Notes: generated by a model from the sequence alone, not told the origin. Positions 16,743-26,366 are shown, counted from the first letter of the stretch. The stretch is 64,000 nucleotides of DNA from Sphingomonas sp. Leaf17 (GCF_001421505.1 NZ_LMKL01000006.1:124001-188000); one strand, 5' to 3'. Program-made: numbers and translations.

Positions 16743-18551
16743 ATGCGCCGCCCTGTCCCGACACGCCTTGCCGCCCTCGCGCTGATTGTCACCGGTGCCG
16801 CCGCCGACGCCGCGCCCGCCATTCATCTGAACCAGATCGGATTCCTGCCCGACGGACCCAAGCGTGCGGTGGTGACCGATCCGGCGACGACGCCGCTGCC
16901 GTGGGTCGTGCTGGACGCCGGTGGCGGGGTGGTCGCGACAGGCGAGACGGTCGTCACCGGTGACGACGCCGCGTCGGGCGACCACCTTCATCAGGTCGGC
17001 TTCGACCGCGTGACGGCCCCCGGCACCTACCGGCTGCGCGTGGGCGGCACGACCAGCCGGCCGTTCGCGGTCGCCGCCGACCTCTACGCACCGCTCGCAT
17101 CCGCCGCGCTCAACTATTTCTACCAGACCCGCGCCGGCATCGCGATCGAGGCGCGCCATGCCGGCGGCAAACAGTGGGCGCGCGCGGCGGGCCACCCGAA
17201 CGAGATCGTGCCGTGCTTTTCCGGCGCGGACACGAAGGGCAATGTCTGGCCAGGCTGCAACTACACCCGCAATGTCACCGGCGGCTGGTACGATGCGGGC
17301 GACCAGGGGAAGTATGTCGTCAACGGCGGCATATCGCTGTGGACGCTGCTGAACCTGTACGAGCTGAACGCCGCGCGTCCGCCCTTCGCCGACGGAACGG
17401 CGAAGCTGCCGGAGGCGGGCAACGACATCAACGACCTGCTGGACGAAGCGCGGTGGGAAATGGACTTCCTGCTGGCGATGCAGGCCCCCGACGGCGCGCG
17501 CGCGCAGGTGCCGGTCGGGCCGCAGCCGGCGGGCCAGAAGCTGACCATGACCGCCATCGACGCATCGGGCATGGCCCATCACAAGGTTGCCGACCGCAAC
17601 TGGACCGGCATTCCGACGATCCCGGCCGAGGACCGCGAGGACCGGCTGCTGTACCCGCCGACGACCGCCGCCACGCTGAACCTGGCGGCGACGGCGGCGC
17701 AAGGCGCGCGGGTGTGGAAGACGATCGACCCAGCCTATTCTACCCGCTGTCTGGAGGCGGCCAAGCGCGCCTATGCCGCCGCCCTGCGCAACCCGCGCGT
17801 CTATGCGCCGGAGACGTTCACCGGCAGCGGCAGCTATGGCGACACGGCGCTGGGCGATGAATTCTACTGGGCGACGGCGGAGCTGTTCGCGACCACCGGC
17901 GACGCGCAGATCCTGGCCGCGCTGAAGCGCCTGCCGCCCTTTGCCGATCCGGTGTCCGAACCCGGCTGGGGCGGCGTCGCCGCGCTTGGCACGATCACGC
18001 TGGCGACCGTGCCCACCGCGCTGGCCCCGGCCGAACAGGCGAAGCAGCGCGCGCTGATCGTGGCGGCGGCCGACCGCTATGTCGCCGAAGCCGCGCAGAC
18101 CGGCTATCGCCTGCCCTATGCATCGCTGAAATACGACTGGGGATCGAACTCGGCGATCCTGAACCGGGCGATGATCCTCGGGCTGGCGGCGCGGTTCACC
18201 AGCAAGCCGGCGTATCGCACCGCCGAGATTGACGCGATGGACTATGTGCTGGGCCGCAATCCGATCGACCAGTCCTATGTCTCGGGCTTCGGCTGGAAAC
18301 CCTTGCGCAATCCGCATCACCGGTTCTGGGCGCACGAAAAGGATCCGCGCCTGCCCGGTCCGCCACCGGGGGTCGTGTCGGGCGGGCCGAACTCGGGCGC
18401 GTCGGCGGACGGGCTTGGGGCCAGACTGAAGGGCTGCGCGCCGCAACGCTGCTGGCGCGATTCGATCGACGCCTATGAGCTGAACGAGGTGACGATCAAC
18501 TGGAACGCGCCGCTGCTGTGGATCGCGGCCGATCTGGCGATGGCACGCTGA
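16743..18551 (+). CDS. Glycoside hydrolase family 9 endoglucanase
   Basis: 602 aa. A signal peptide (about 1-24) leads to an Ig-like CelD_N domain (from AIHLNQIGFLPDGPKRAVV) and a GH9 (alpha/alpha)6 domain. The catalytic base region GGWYDAGDQGKYV places D184 and D187, the conserved histidine motif NPHHRFW is present, and the acid Glu is E582 in NEVTINWN close to the C-terminus. GH9 enzymes cut beta-1,4-glucans with inversion. Length and order (Ig then catalytic) are normal for the bacterial theme. It follows the CBM-like gene and probably shares its operon. Confidence 0.9.
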   Translation: MRRPVPTRLAALALIVTGAAADAAPAIHLNQIGFLPDGPKRAVVTDPATTPLPWVVLDAGGGVVATGETVVTGDDAASGDHLHQVGFDRVTAPGTYRLRVGGTTSRPFAVAADLYAPLASAALNYFYQTRAGIAIEARHAGGKQWARAAGHPNEIVPCFSGADTKGNVWPGCNYTRNVTGGWYDAGDQGKYVVNGGISLWTLLNLYELNAARPPFADGTAKLPEAGNDINDLLDEARWEMDFLLAMQAPDGARAQVPVGPQPAGQKLTMTAIDASGMAHHKVADRNWTGIPTIPAEDREDRLLYPPTTAATLNLAATAAQGARVWKTIDPAYSTRCLEAAKRAYAAALRNPRVYAPETFTGSGSYGDTALGDEFYWATAELFATTGDAQILAALKRLPPFADPVSEPGWGGVAALGTITLATVPTALAPAEQAKQRALIVAAADRYVAEAAQTGYRLPYASLKYDWGSNSAILNRAMILGLAARFTSKPAYRTAEIDAMDYVLGRNPIDQSYVSGFGWKPLRNPHHRFWAHEKDPRLPGPPPGVVSGGPNSGASADGLGARLKGCAPQRCWRDSIDAYELNEVTINWNAPLLWIAADLAMAR

Positions 18552-18567
18552 TCGGTCCCCCTGTCCT

Positions 18568-19602
18568 TCAGCGCCCCTGCAATTTGCCGAGCAGATAGGC
18601 GCGGATCCGCGCGGTCCGCGCCGGGCTGGCCGCCCCCAGCACGCCGCGCGCCGCCACCGGCAGATGCGCGGCGACGTCGGCGGCGGTGTCGGCGAAGACA
18701 TAATGGTCGAACCACATCTTCCACGCCGCCTTTTCGGCCGGCGGCAGGTCACGGACGCTGCCCAGCGCATGGACCATCGCCAGGAACGGCGTCGACGTTG
18801 CGTCCTGCGCCCACCAGTAATTGACCAGCACGTTCAGCGGCCCGAACGCGCGGACATGGTGCCACCAGATCGCCGGCATGAACAGCGCGTCGCCCGGTCC
18901 CAGTTCCGCCACCTGCGCATGGGCCAGCGCCTCGGCGAAGCGGGGATAACGGGCCATGTCGGGGGCTTCCGGGTCGACCATGCTGACCGGCGGGCCGGCG
19001 ATGGTGTTGTCGAGCGGGCCGGCATACAGGTTGGCGAGCTGTTCGGGCGGAAACAGCGTGAACCGCCGGTGCCCCGCCACCACGCAGGCGAGGTTCGGCG
19101 ACCCGTCGTAATGCGTCGCCACGACGGTTTTGTTGCCGATCCACAGCCGCGGCAACGCATCGGGCGGCGGCAGGTCGAGCGGGTTGGCCGCCGCCCATCC
19201 GGGCATGTGCCGCGCCGCCGCCGCCGCATCGGCGTACAGCGCGTGCGGATCGGACACCTTGTCCTCCGCCAGCCGCACCAGTTCGGTCAGCAGCGCGGTC
19301 AGCACCACCTTCTGCTTCGCGAAATTGAACCCGCTCAGATCGTGATTGTAAAAGAAGCGCCCGCCAATGTCGGGCGCGCCGATCCGGACGTCGAGCGGTG
19401 CATCGCCGCCCATCTCGGCCAGATACCGCGCCATGGGTCGCACGCCCCCGCGCCCGGCAACGACGGCGGGCCAGTCGGCGACCTGTCCGCGCAGGATGAC
19501 GGGTTCGAAGCCGCCGGCGATCTCGCGGCGGAAGGTCGCGGCATCCACGGCCGGACGTTCGGCAACGCGGGTCGTGGTGGCGGCGGGATGGTCGGTGAAC
19601 AT
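18568..19602 (-). CDS. Cupin-like (JmjC-type) Fe(II) oxygenase-fold protein
   Basis: 344 aa from ATG 19602. The iron-binding pattern of JmjC/cupin_8 proteins is visible: ATHYDGSPN gives the HxD pair, and MPAIWWHHVRAFGPLNVLVNYWW gives the distal His. Such 2-oxoglutarate-dependent folds usually hydroxylate proteins or small molecules; in sphingomonads and Caulobacter they often sit in polysaccharide or TonB-receptor loci with no defined role. It converges with the GH9 gene, leaving 16 bp, and is divergent from the deacetylase. No TonB receptor gene is nearby. Confidence 0.78.
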   Translation of the reverse strand: MFTDHPAATTTRVAERPAVDAATFRREIAGGFEPVILRGQVADWPAVVAGRGGVRPMARYLAEMGGDAPLDVRIGAPDIGGRFFYNHDLSGFNFAKQKVVLTALLTELVRLAEDKVSDPHALYADAAAAARHMPGWAAANPLDLPPPDALPRLWIGNKTVVATHYDGSPNLACVVAGHRRFTLFPPEQLANLYAGPLDNTIAGPPVSMVDPEAPDMARYPRFAEALAHAQVAELGPGDALFMPAIWWHHVRAFGPLNVLVNYWWAQDATSTPFLAMVHALGSVRDLPPAEKAAWKMWFDHYVFADTAADVAAHLPVAARGVLGAASPARTARIRAYLLGKLQGR

Positions 19603-19706
19603 TGCCCGCAACCTATCGCCCGGCGCCGGATCGCACCAGTGTTTCCGGTTTCGGCGGTGCCATCGGCCCGGTAAGACGGGATCGGACGCCAAGGGGAGCG
19701 AGCGAC

Positions 19707-20645
19707 ATGCGGGCACGATACGGGATGATGGCGGGGCCGATGCTGGGCGCGGTGGCGCTGGCCGGTGCGCTGGGCGGCTGTACCACGCCGGCCGCGTCGA
19801 CGCCGGCCGCCCCGGACGGGCCGATGATCGCGATCACCATCGACGACCTGCCCGCGCACGGGCCGCTGCCGCCGGGCACCGACCGCCGTCAGGTGATCGA
19901 CACGATCATCGCCGCGCTGCGGGCCGCCAACGTGCCCGCGCAGGGATTCGTGAACGGCGGGTTCGGTGCCGACCACCCGCAATCGCCCGGCGTTCTCGCC
20001 GCGTGGCACGCCGCCGGCCTGCCGCTGGGCAACCACAGTTTCTCGCACGGCAACATCGACGCCGGCACGCCGGCCGCGTTCCTCGCCGATATCGACCGCA
20101 ACGAACCCTTCGTGCCGGCGGGGTCGGCGCGCTGGTTCCGCTATCCCTTCCTGGCGGAAGGCGCGACCGCCGCGACCCGCGATACGGTCCGCGCCGGGCT
20201 GAAGGCGCGCGGCTACCGTGTGGCGGCGGTGACGATGGGCTTTGCCGACTATGCCTGGAACCCGCCTTTTGCGCGCTGCATGGCAAAGGGCGACATGGCG
20301 GCGGTCGCATCGCTGGAGGACACCTATCTGGCGGCGGCGCGCGATGCGGCGATCCGCGCCCGGACGCTGTCACGGGCGACGCTGGGGCGCGACGTGCCCT
20401 ATGTCCTGCTGATGCACGCCGGTGCGCTGGACGCGCGGGTGATGGCGCGGATGATCGCGCTGTACCGCGACATGGGCTTCCGCTTCGTGGATCTCGCCAC
20501 CGCGCAGGCCGATCCGTTCTACGTCACCGCCAACGACCTGGGTCTCGCCGACCTGTCGCCCTCGCTGGAACGCGCGGCGGCGGCCAGGGGCATTGCCGTG
20601 CCGAAACCCGCCGTCGCCGAACCCGCCGCCAGCCTGTGTAGCTGA
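19707..20645 (+). CDS. Polysaccharide deacetylase-family lipoprotein (NodB fold)
   Basis: 312 aa. The signal peptide ends with a lipobox-like ALGGC, so it is probably a lipoprotein. The NodB domain shows IAITIDDLPAHG (DD pair), then GNHSFSHGN (HxxxH metal motif) and RWFRYPFL. A long helical C-terminal part follows. NodB enzymes remove N- or O-acetyl groups from glycans; substrate here is unknown, though the cellulase and sugar porter nearby point to a glycan. ATG 19707 follows GGGGAGCGAG. It is convergent with the sugar porter, 13 bp away. Confidence 0.8.
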   Translation: MRARYGMMAGPMLGAVALAGALGGCTTPAASTPAAPDGPMIAITIDDLPAHGPLPPGTDRRQVIDTIIAALRAANVPAQGFVNGGFGADHPQSPGVLAAWHAAGLPLGNHSFSHGNIDAGTPAAFLADIDRNEPFVPAGSARWFRYPFLAEGATAATRDTVRAGLKARGYRVAAVTMGFADYAWNPPFARCMAKGDMAAVASLEDTYLAAARDAAIRARTLSRATLGRDVPYVLLMHAGALDARVMARMIALYRDMGFRFVDLATAQADPFYVTANDLGLADLSPSLERAAAARGIAVPKPAVAEPAASLCS

Positions 20646-20658
20646 CGGCGGCGGCCCC

Positions 20659-22071
20659 TCAGCCGGGCATGTCTTCCAGTTCGCGGCCCTTGGTCTCGAC
20701 CACCATCTTCTGCACGAAGAAGAACGACACCAGCGCAAAGAAGGCATAGCCGAAATAGGTCATCGCGAGGCCGGGCGACACCGCCAGCGACGGGAAGCTG
20801 ACCGAGATCGCGGCATTGGCGATCCACTGCGCGAAGCCGGCGACCGCCAGCCCCGATCCACGGATCTGGTTGGGGAACATCTCGCCGAGCATGACCCACA
20901 TGATCGGTCCCCAGCTGAGGTTGAAGAAAATGACGTACAGATTGGCCGATACCAGCGCGATCAGGCCGTTGTTGCCCGGCAGTGTCACCGCGCCATCGGC
21001 CCCGGTGACCGCGGTCGAGAACGCATAGGCGACGATCGCCAGCGTCACCGCCATGCCGGCCGACCCGACGAGCAGCAACGGCTTGCGCCCGACCTTGTCG
21101 ACCACCGCGATCGTGAGCAGGCACGCGCCGATCGACAGCACGCCCGACAGGATGTTGATCTGCAGCGCGTTGTCCTCGGTAAAGCCGACCGCCTCCCACA
21201 GGGTCGCGCCGTAATAGAACACGACGTTGATCCCGACGAGCTGCTGGAACACGGCAAGGCCGATACCGGCCCACAGGATCGGGCGGATTTTGCCGGTGGT
21301 CCTGTCGACCAGGTCGGACAGTTTCGGGCGGTGGTGGTCGCCCGCCAGCGACCGGTCTATCTCCTCCACCTTCCGCGCGGCCTCCGTAGGGCCGAGCAGG
21401 CGGGTCAGCACGGCCTCGGCCTCGGCCTTGCGGCCCTTGGCGACCAGATAGCGCGGGCTTTCGGGGATGATGAGCAGGGCCGCGAGATAGATCAGCGCGG
21501 GGATCGCCTGAAGCCAGAACATCCAGCGCCAGGCCGAATAGCCCCACCAGAAATCGGCGGTCGACCCGCCGGCATAGCGCGCCAGCGCGAAGTTCGCGAC
21601 GAACGCGCCGGTCAGGCCGGAGATAATCATCACCTGCTGCACGCTGGACAACCGCCCGCGGATCGCCGCCGGGGTGACTTCGGAGATGTACACCGGCGAA
21701 ATGACGCTGGCCGCGCCCACCCCCAGCCCACCGATGATGCGCGCGATGATGAACACCGCCGAGCTGCTCGCCGCACCCGCCAGCACCGCGCTGACCAGGA
21801 ACAGGACCGCCGCCAGCATCATCACCGACCGCCGGCCGATCCGGTCGGCCAGCCGGCCCGCCCCGAACGCGCCGATCGACGATCCGACGAGGATCGCGCC
21901 GACATTCACGCCGACGCCCAGCTTGCCGAGTGCGAACGCCGATTCCAGCCCCTTCTGCGTGCCGTTGATGACGCCGCTGTCATAGCCGAACATGAATCCG
22001 CCGATCGTCGCGACCGCGACGATCGCGGCGATGAAAGCGTAATTGACGCGGTCGTCGCGCACCTTGGTCAT
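20659..22071 (-). CDS. Sugar porter family MFS transporter
   Basis: 470 aa, 12 predicted helices. Sugar porter signatures are all there: GGFMFGYDSGVING in helix 1, RLADRIGRR after helix 2, PESPRYLVAKG after helix 6, QQLVGINVVFYY in helix 7, and VDKVGRKPLLL after helix 8. These proteins import monosaccharides or short sugars, usually with protons, across the inner membrane. It would take up sugars released by the adjacent GH9 enzyme. A LacI-type dyad at 22125-22138, 54 bp before the ATG, suggests repression until sugar is present. Confidence 0.9.
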   Translation of the reverse strand: MTKVRDDRVNYAFIAAIVAVATIGGFMFGYDSGVINGTQKGLESAFALGKLGVGVNVGAILVGSSIGAFGAGRLADRIGRRSVMMLAAVLFLVSAVLAGAASSSAVFIIARIIGGLGVGAASVISPVYISEVTPAAIRGRLSSVQQVMIISGLTGAFVANFALARYAGGSTADFWWGYSAWRWMFWLQAIPALIYLAALLIIPESPRYLVAKGRKAEAEAVLTRLLGPTEAARKVEEIDRSLAGDHHRPKLSDLVDRTTGKIRPILWAGIGLAVFQQLVGINVVFYYGATLWEAVGFTEDNALQINILSGVLSIGACLLTIAVVDKVGRKPLLLVGSAGMAVTLAIVAYAFSTAVTGADGAVTLPGNNGLIALVSANLYVIFFNLSWGPIMWVMLGEMFPNQIRGSGLAVAGFAQWIANAAISVSFPSLAVSPGLAMTYFGYAFFALVSFFFVQKMVVETKGRELEDMPG

Positions 22072-22124
22072 CCTTGCGTCCCTCCTGTGGTCGTTCCAGC
22101 TCTGCGGCCGGATAGACCCATGTC

Positions 22125-22138
22125 TGTTAGCGGTAACA
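22125..22138. promoter_or_regulatory. LacI-type operator-like dyad before sugar porter
   Basis: TGTTAGCGGTAACA has perfect 5-bp arms (TGTTA/TAACA) around GCGG. This is the usual architecture of LacI-family operators, and its right part resembles the dyad at 15793-15806 near the cellulase genes. It lies just upstream of the sugar porter start at 22071. Confidence 0.5.
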
Positions 22139-22191
22139 TGACACGCCGACCCGTCGCGTCAAGCCTTTTGTCGGACTAGGTCGGCCTGCCG

Positions 22192-23451
22192 CTATCGACC
22201 GAACGTCGTCACCGCCTCGTCGATTGCGTCATAGACCGCCGCCAGATCGTCCGCGTCGATGCAATAGGGCGGCATGACATAGACGGTATCGCCCAGCGGC
22301 CGCAGCAGCACGTTCCGTGCGGCGAAGAACGCGAGCAACCGGGGTGCCAGGTCGGACAGATAGCCCGTGCCTTCACCGGCGAAATCCAGCGCGGCGATCG
22401 TCCCCATCTGGCGAATATTGGTAATCGCCGGCTGATCGCGCAGGGCCTCCAGATGCCGTGCCTGTGCCTGCGCCAGCATGTCGATCCGCCCGCGCACCGG
22501 CTCGTCGCGCCAGATGGCGAGGTTCGCGTTGGCCGCGGCGCAGGCGATCGGGTTGGCGGTATAGCTGGAGGAATGGAAGAACATCCGCGCGCGATCGGTC
22601 GACCGGTGTGCCTCGAAAATCGCGGACGTCGCCATCGTCACCGCCAGCGGCATCGCGCCCCCGGTCAGCCCCTTGGACAGGCACAGGATGTCGGGCACGA
22701 CGCCCGCCTGCTCGCACGCCAGCAACGTGCCGGTGCGACCCCATCCGGTCATCACCTCGTCGGCGATGAACAGGATATCCGCGCGCGCGCAGATCGCCCG
22801 CATTTCCGCCAGCACCCATGCCGGGTAGAAGCGCATCCCGCCCGCGCCCAGCACCAGCGGCTCGACGATCAGCGCGGCCGGCGGCACCGGCGACCGTGCA
22901 AGCCGGGTCAGCGCATCCAGCGTCGCCTGCTCGGCCCCCGGCACCGGGAAGGGCAAGGTGTCGACGTCAAACAGCAACGGCGCATAGGGGCGGTTGAACA
23001 CGCCGCGCGCGCCGACTGACATGCCGCCGATCGTGTCGCCGTGATAGCTGTCCTCCATCACCACGATGCGATCGCGCGCATGTCCGGTATTGGCCCAGAA
23101 ACCCAGCGCCATCTTCAGCGCGACCTCGACCGCGGTCGACCCACTGTCGGAAAAGAACACATGCGCCAGCGCGGGCGGCATGATGTCGACCAGCCCGCGC
23201 GCCAGCGTCTCGGCGGGTTCGTGCGTCCAGCCGGCGAAGATGACCTGATCCAGCCGCTGCGCCTGATCGGCGATCGCCGCCATGATGCGCGGGTGGCCAT
23301 GCCCGTGCGTCGTCACCCACCAGGACGAAATCGCGTCGATCACCCGCCGCCCGTCCCCGGTCCACAGCACCGCGCCCTCGCCCCGCGCGACCTGCGGAAT
23401 CGGTTCGTTCAGGCCATGCTGGGTGAAGGGATGCCAGACGGGCGAGGTCAT
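22192..23451 (-). CDS. bioA: Adenosylmethionine-8-amino-7-oxononanoate aminotransferase
   Basis: 419 aa class III PLP aminotransferase. BioA hallmarks: HPFTQHG near the start, [46 protein letters not shown] and the PLP-lysine region CLSKGLTGG. It converts KAPA to DAPA using SAM as amino donor. ATG 23451 overlaps the bioD stop by 4 nt, so translation is coupled, and it is last in the order bioF-bioD-bioA. The frame remains open upstream inside bioD but without coding quality. Confidence 0.95.
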   Translation of the reverse strand: MTSPVWHPFTQHGLNEPIPQVARGEGAVLWTGDGRRVIDAISSWWVTTHGHGHPRIMAAIADQAQRLDQVIFAGWTHEPAETLARGLVDIMPPALAHVFFSDSGSTAVEVALKMALGFWANTGHARDRIVVMEDSYHGDTIGGMSVGARGVFNRPYAPLLFDVDTLPFPVPGAEQATLDALTRLARSPVPPAALIVEPLVLGAGGMRFYPAWVLAEMRAICARADILFIADEVMTGWGRTGTLLACEQAGVVPDILCLSKGLTGGAMPLAVTMATSAIFEAHRSTDRARMFFHSSSYTANPIACAAANANLAIWRDEPVRGRIDMLAQAQARHLEALRDQPAITNIRQMGTIAALDFAGEGTGYLSDLAPRLLAFFAARNVLLRPLGDTVYVMPPYCIDADDLAAVYDAIDEAVTTFGR

Positions 23452-24074
23452 GCGGTGAAATCCGTGATGCGGAAATTGTCGGCGAAGGCGGCGGCCAGCG
23501 TCGCGGGCGTGAGGTCGGGCAGCACCGGCAACCGCCCCAGTCGCTTCACGCAGCCGACGGCGCAGATCGTGTCCCCGCTGTCGGGCATCGCCTCCCCGAC
23601 GAAGGCGAGGCCGAGGATCGGCACGCCGCGGTGCCGCAACGCCTCGACCGTCAGCAGGCTGTGGTTGATCGTGCCGAGCGCGGTGCGCGCGACGATGACC
23701 ACCGGCGCGCGCCACCGTGCGAACACGTCCGCGTAGAGCAGGTTGCGGGTCAGCGGGACCAGCGCGCCGCCCGCCCCCTCGATCACCAGCGGCCGGTCGC
23801 AACCGGGGGGGGACAGCGCCGCAGGGTCGATCGTCACGCCGTCGATCTCGGCGGCCAGGTGCGGCGAACAGGGTGTCGTCAGCCGATACGCCTCGGGCAG
23901 CACCCGGTCGGGGGCGATGCCCGCCAGCCGCGCGACGCTGGCGCGGTCGCCGCCCCCATCCAGCCCGGCCTGCACCGGCTTCCAGTAGCAGCCGTCCAGC
24001 GCGCCGGTCAGGGCAGCGGCGAACACCGTCTTGCCGACATCGGTATCGGTCCCGGTCACGATAATGCGGGTCAT
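23448..24074 (-). CDS. bioD: Dethiobiotin synthetase
   Basis: 208 aa. P-loop [20 protein letters not shown] at 7-26 is the BioD Walker A, WKPVQAG supplies the substrate lysine, and [10 protein letters not shown] is the conserved loop that contacts DAPA carbamate. The enzyme closes the ureido ring using CO2 and ATP. Start and stop each overlap the neighbouring bio genes by 4 nt. Confidence 0.95.
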   Translation of the reverse strand: MTRIIVTGTDTDVGKTVFAAALTGALDGCYWKPVQAGLDGGGDRASVARLAGIAPDRVLPEAYRLTTPCSPHLAAEIDGVTIDPAALSPPGCDRPLVIEGAGGALVPLTRNLLYADVFARWRAPVVIVARTALGTINHSLLTVEALRHRGVPILGLAFVGEAMPDSGDTICAVGCVKRLGRLPVLPDLTPATLAAAFADNFRITDFTA

Positions 24075-25192
24075 CGAAGCGCGTCTCCCAAGGCGGCGTC
24101 GAGTCGGTCGATCGCCGCTTCGTCGATAGTGGCGGTGATGCTGATCCGCAGCCGCGACGTACCCGGCGCGACCGTCGGCGGGCGGATGCCGCGCACGTCG
24201 CAGCCCGCCACCGCCAGGGCGCCCGCCACCGTCATCGTCCGCGCGTCGTCGCCCAGCACCAGCGGCAGGATCTGCGACCCCGTCGCCACCACGCCGTGCC
24301 GCGCCAGCCGGGTGGCGGCGTAATCCACCAGCGTATGCAACCGCTCGCGCGTCGCATCGGCGTGCCCGTTCAGCACCAGCGCCGCGCGACCGACCGCCGC
24401 CATCAACGGCGACGGCGCGGTCGAAAAGATCAGTCCGCGCGCGCGATTGACCAGGAAGTCCCGGATCACGGTCGGCGCGAACACCAGCGCACCCTCGCAC
24501 CCCAGCGCCTTGCCGAGCGTCCGCAGCGTGATGACGTCGCCCCGCCCGTCATGCGCCGACAGGCCGCGCCCAGCCGCGCCGAACACGCCGGTCGCATGCG
24601 CCTCGTCCACCAGCAGGACGCCGTCGTGCCGCGCGGCAACCGCCACCAGATCATCGAGCGGCGCGCTGTCGCCATCCATGCTGTACAGGCTCTCGACCGC
24701 CAGCCAGGGCCGCCCGCGTCCACCGCCCCCGCGCCAGCGGACGATGGCCGCGTCGAACGCCGCCGCATCGTTATGCGCGACACCGACCGCATCGCACCGC
24801 GCCAGCCGCATCCCTTCATGCGCGCTGGCATGGACCAGCGCGTCATGCACGATCAGGTCGCCCGGCTGCGGCAGGGTCGCGAACAGCGCCACATTGGCGG
24901 CGTATCCGCTGGAGAAATACAGCGCGCTCTCGCTCCCGAACACGGCGGCCGCCTCGGCCTCCAGCGCCTCATGCTCGGGGTCGTTGCCGCGCAGCAGCCG
25001 CGATCCCCCCGACCCGACCGCCACGCCGCGATCCAGCGCCGCCCGCGCCGCCGCGACCAGCGCGCGCCCATGTGCGAACCCCAGATAATCGTTCGACGCG
25101 AAATCCACGCCATCCCGCGGGCGCAGCCGTCGCAACCGATCAACGGCGGCCAGCCCGTCCAGATGCGCGGCATGAAAGGCAAATCCCGACAT
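24071..25192 (-). CDS. bioF: 8-amino-7-oxononanoate synthase
   Basis: 373 aa alpha-oxoamine synthase. Visible motifs are [47 protein letters not shown] and the PLP-lysine segment [14 protein letters not shown]. It condenses pimeloyl thioester with alanine to give KAPA, the first ring-forming step of biotin synthesis. It is first in the operon; the promoter must be in the 101 bp shared with the divergent relBE genes. bioB, bioC and bioH are not in this window. Confidence 0.95.
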   Translation of the reverse strand: MSGFAFHAAHLDGLAAVDRLRRLRPRDGVDFASNDYLGFAHGRALVAAARAALDRGVAVGSGGSRLLRGNDPEHEALEAEAAAVFGSESALYFSSGYAANVALFATLPQPGDLIVHDALVHASAHEGMRLARCDAVGVAHNDAAAFDAAIVRWRGGGGRGRPWLAVESLYSMDGDSAPLDDLVAVAARHDGVLLVDEAHATGVFGAAGRGLSAHDGRGDVITLRTLGKALGCEGALVFAPTVIRDFLVNRARGLIFSTAPSPLMAAVGRAALVLNGHADATRERLHTLVDYAATRLARHGVVATGSQILPLVLGDDARTMTVAGALAVAGCDVRGIRPPTVAPGTSRLRISITATIDEAAIDRLDAALGDALR

Positions 25193-25266
25193 GCCCGCGC
25201 CCTAGCGCGGTTTGGCGGGCGGGGCGAGCGAGGATGGCGTGCCGATTGAACGTCTGTGAAGATCGC

Positions 25267-25282
25267 GCTATATCTGTATAGC
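25267..25282. promoter_or_regulatory. relBE operator dyad
   Basis: GCTATA-TCTG-TATAGC is a perfect 6-bp-arm dyad, 11 bp before the antitoxin ATG and just before its AGGAGG. Ribbon-helix-helix antitoxins usually bind such short inverted repeats to repress their own operon. Confidence 0.5.
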
Positions 25283-25293
25283 AGGAGGTCGAT

Positions 25294-25512
25294 ATGCTTG
25301 CGATCAGACTGGACAGCGACACGGAACAACGGCTCGACGCCCTGGCGGCGCGAACCGGGCGGACGAAGACCTTTTACGCCCGTGAAGCGATTGAGGCGCA
25401 TCTCGACGACCTTGAGGATTTCTATCTCGCCGAAGAACGTCTGCGCAATTTTCGCGCAGGCGACGCCATCCCCCTCGCAGACCTGAAGGCCGAGCTTGGT
25501 CTGGGCGATTGA
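25294..25512 (+). CDS. RelB-like ribbon-helix-helix antitoxin
   Basis: 72 aa. Residues 1-45 (MLAIRLDSDTEQRLDALAAR, then a conserved TGRTKTFYAREAIEAHL) form an RHH/TraY-type DNA-binding unit; the acidic C-terminus would wrap the toxin. AGGAGG sits 6 nt before the ATG. It overlaps the RelE-like gene by 17 nt. As a type II antitoxin it should repress the pair and neutralise the toxin. Confidence 0.85.
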   Translation: MLAIRLDSDTEQRLDALAARTGRTKTFYAREAIEAHLDDLEDFYLAEERLRNFRAGDAIPLADLKAELGLGD

Positions 25513-25762
25513 GTTCCTGCCCGATGCGGCGAAGGAACTGCGCAAGCTCGATCGCACGGCCGCAGCGCGGATCATCAAGACGCTGGAAGACCGGATCGCA
25601 CCGCTCGATGACCCGCGCGCGATCGGCAGCGCGCTGGTCGGCGATCGTGCCGGGTTATGGCGATGGCGGGTCGGAGACTATCGCGTCGTCGCGCGGATCG
25701 AGGATGAGTGGATCACGATTTTGGTAGTGCGCGTCGCCCACCGACGAGAGGTTTATCGTTGA
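25496..25762 (+). CDS. RelE/ParE-superfamily toxin
   Basis: 88 aa, the usual length. The core pattern WAIEFLPDAAKELRKLD, then GLWRWRVGDYRVVARIED and VVRVAHRREVYR, matches RelE-type toxins; the basic residues and Tyr near the end correspond to RelE mRNA-cleavage positions. The start is a TTG at 25496 inside the antitoxin gene; no ATG is available before the domain. Ribosome-dependent mRNA cleavage is likely by family; ParE-like gyrase poisoning is less likely given the sequence. Confidence 0.85.
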   Translation: MVWAIEFLPDAAKELRKLDRTAAARIIKTLEDRIAPLDDPRAIGSALVGDRAGLWRWRVGDYRVVARIEDEWITILVVRVAHRREVYR

Positions 25763-25820
25763 ATAGCTTGCCGATCGACCGACTTCGGTCTTCGGGTACG
25801 CCATCAACAAATGGATGCAT

Positions 25821-26366
25821 CTAAAGCCGAAGCTCCCGAAGATCGGGGAACTTGCCTGGCAGCCGATCGATCGCGAACGGCAGCTCCATCAATCGGTCGT
25901 CCGTTAGAGCATAATCCAAAAGCCCGGCGGCACACGCATAAAGGTCGAGCAATTTCAAATAGCGCCGCAGAAGCAGTATGGGCGGAAAGCGCCCTTGCTG
26001 GTTGAACCACTCCAGCAGGTCGCGCTTTCCTTTGCTGCTGTTGCAAGGTCGGCACGCACGAACCAGATTATGGGCCTCATGCCCACCTCCCGCCCCGCGC
26101 GGAACAATGTGATCGATCGATAGCGCACCATCGACACCGCAATAGACGCAGTTAGGCTGTGCAATAAGCGTCAGGCGCTCGTCATCGAACAAGCTACCAA
26201 GCTGCATCTCTCCGGTTTTTAAACCGCGAAAAAGTTTGGCCCTGATGATCCAGTCGATTTGGGCATGCTTGATATGACCGGCTTTCAACGCCGAGTGTGT
26301 GCAGGCAAGGTTCGCGTAGGACCAAGCCAATGCTTCACGCAGCGTATTGAGTCTCGGATCAGGCAT
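25821..26366 (-). CDS. HNH endonuclease-domain protein
   Basis: 181 aa. The central HNH unit has zinc-type cysteines (CVYCG and CRPCN) around SIDHIVPRGAGGGHEAHN, containing the His of the DH motif and the following Asn/His. Flanks of about 65 residues on each side are helical with no other domain. The gene is less GC-rich than its surroundings, which fits recent gain. It sits beside the RelBE pair, between bioF and thiC. Related stand-alone HNH proteins occur in defence, mobile DNA and restriction; none can be singled out. Confidence 0.75.
   Translation of the reverse strand: MPDPRLNTLREALAWSYANLACTHSALKAGHIKHAQIDWIIRAKLFRGLKTGEMQLGSLFDDERLTLIAQPNCVYCGVDGALSIDHIVPRGAGGGHEAHNLVRACRPCNSSKGKRDLLEWFNQQGRFPPILLLRRYLKLLDLYACAAGLLDYALTDDRLMELPFAIDRLPGKFPDLRELRL

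Noticed and set aside
16203..18770. An 855-codon open frame antisense to the GH9 gene
   Set aside because: It has composition typical of antisense frames in high-GC DNA; the plus-strand GH9 has all catalytic motifs.
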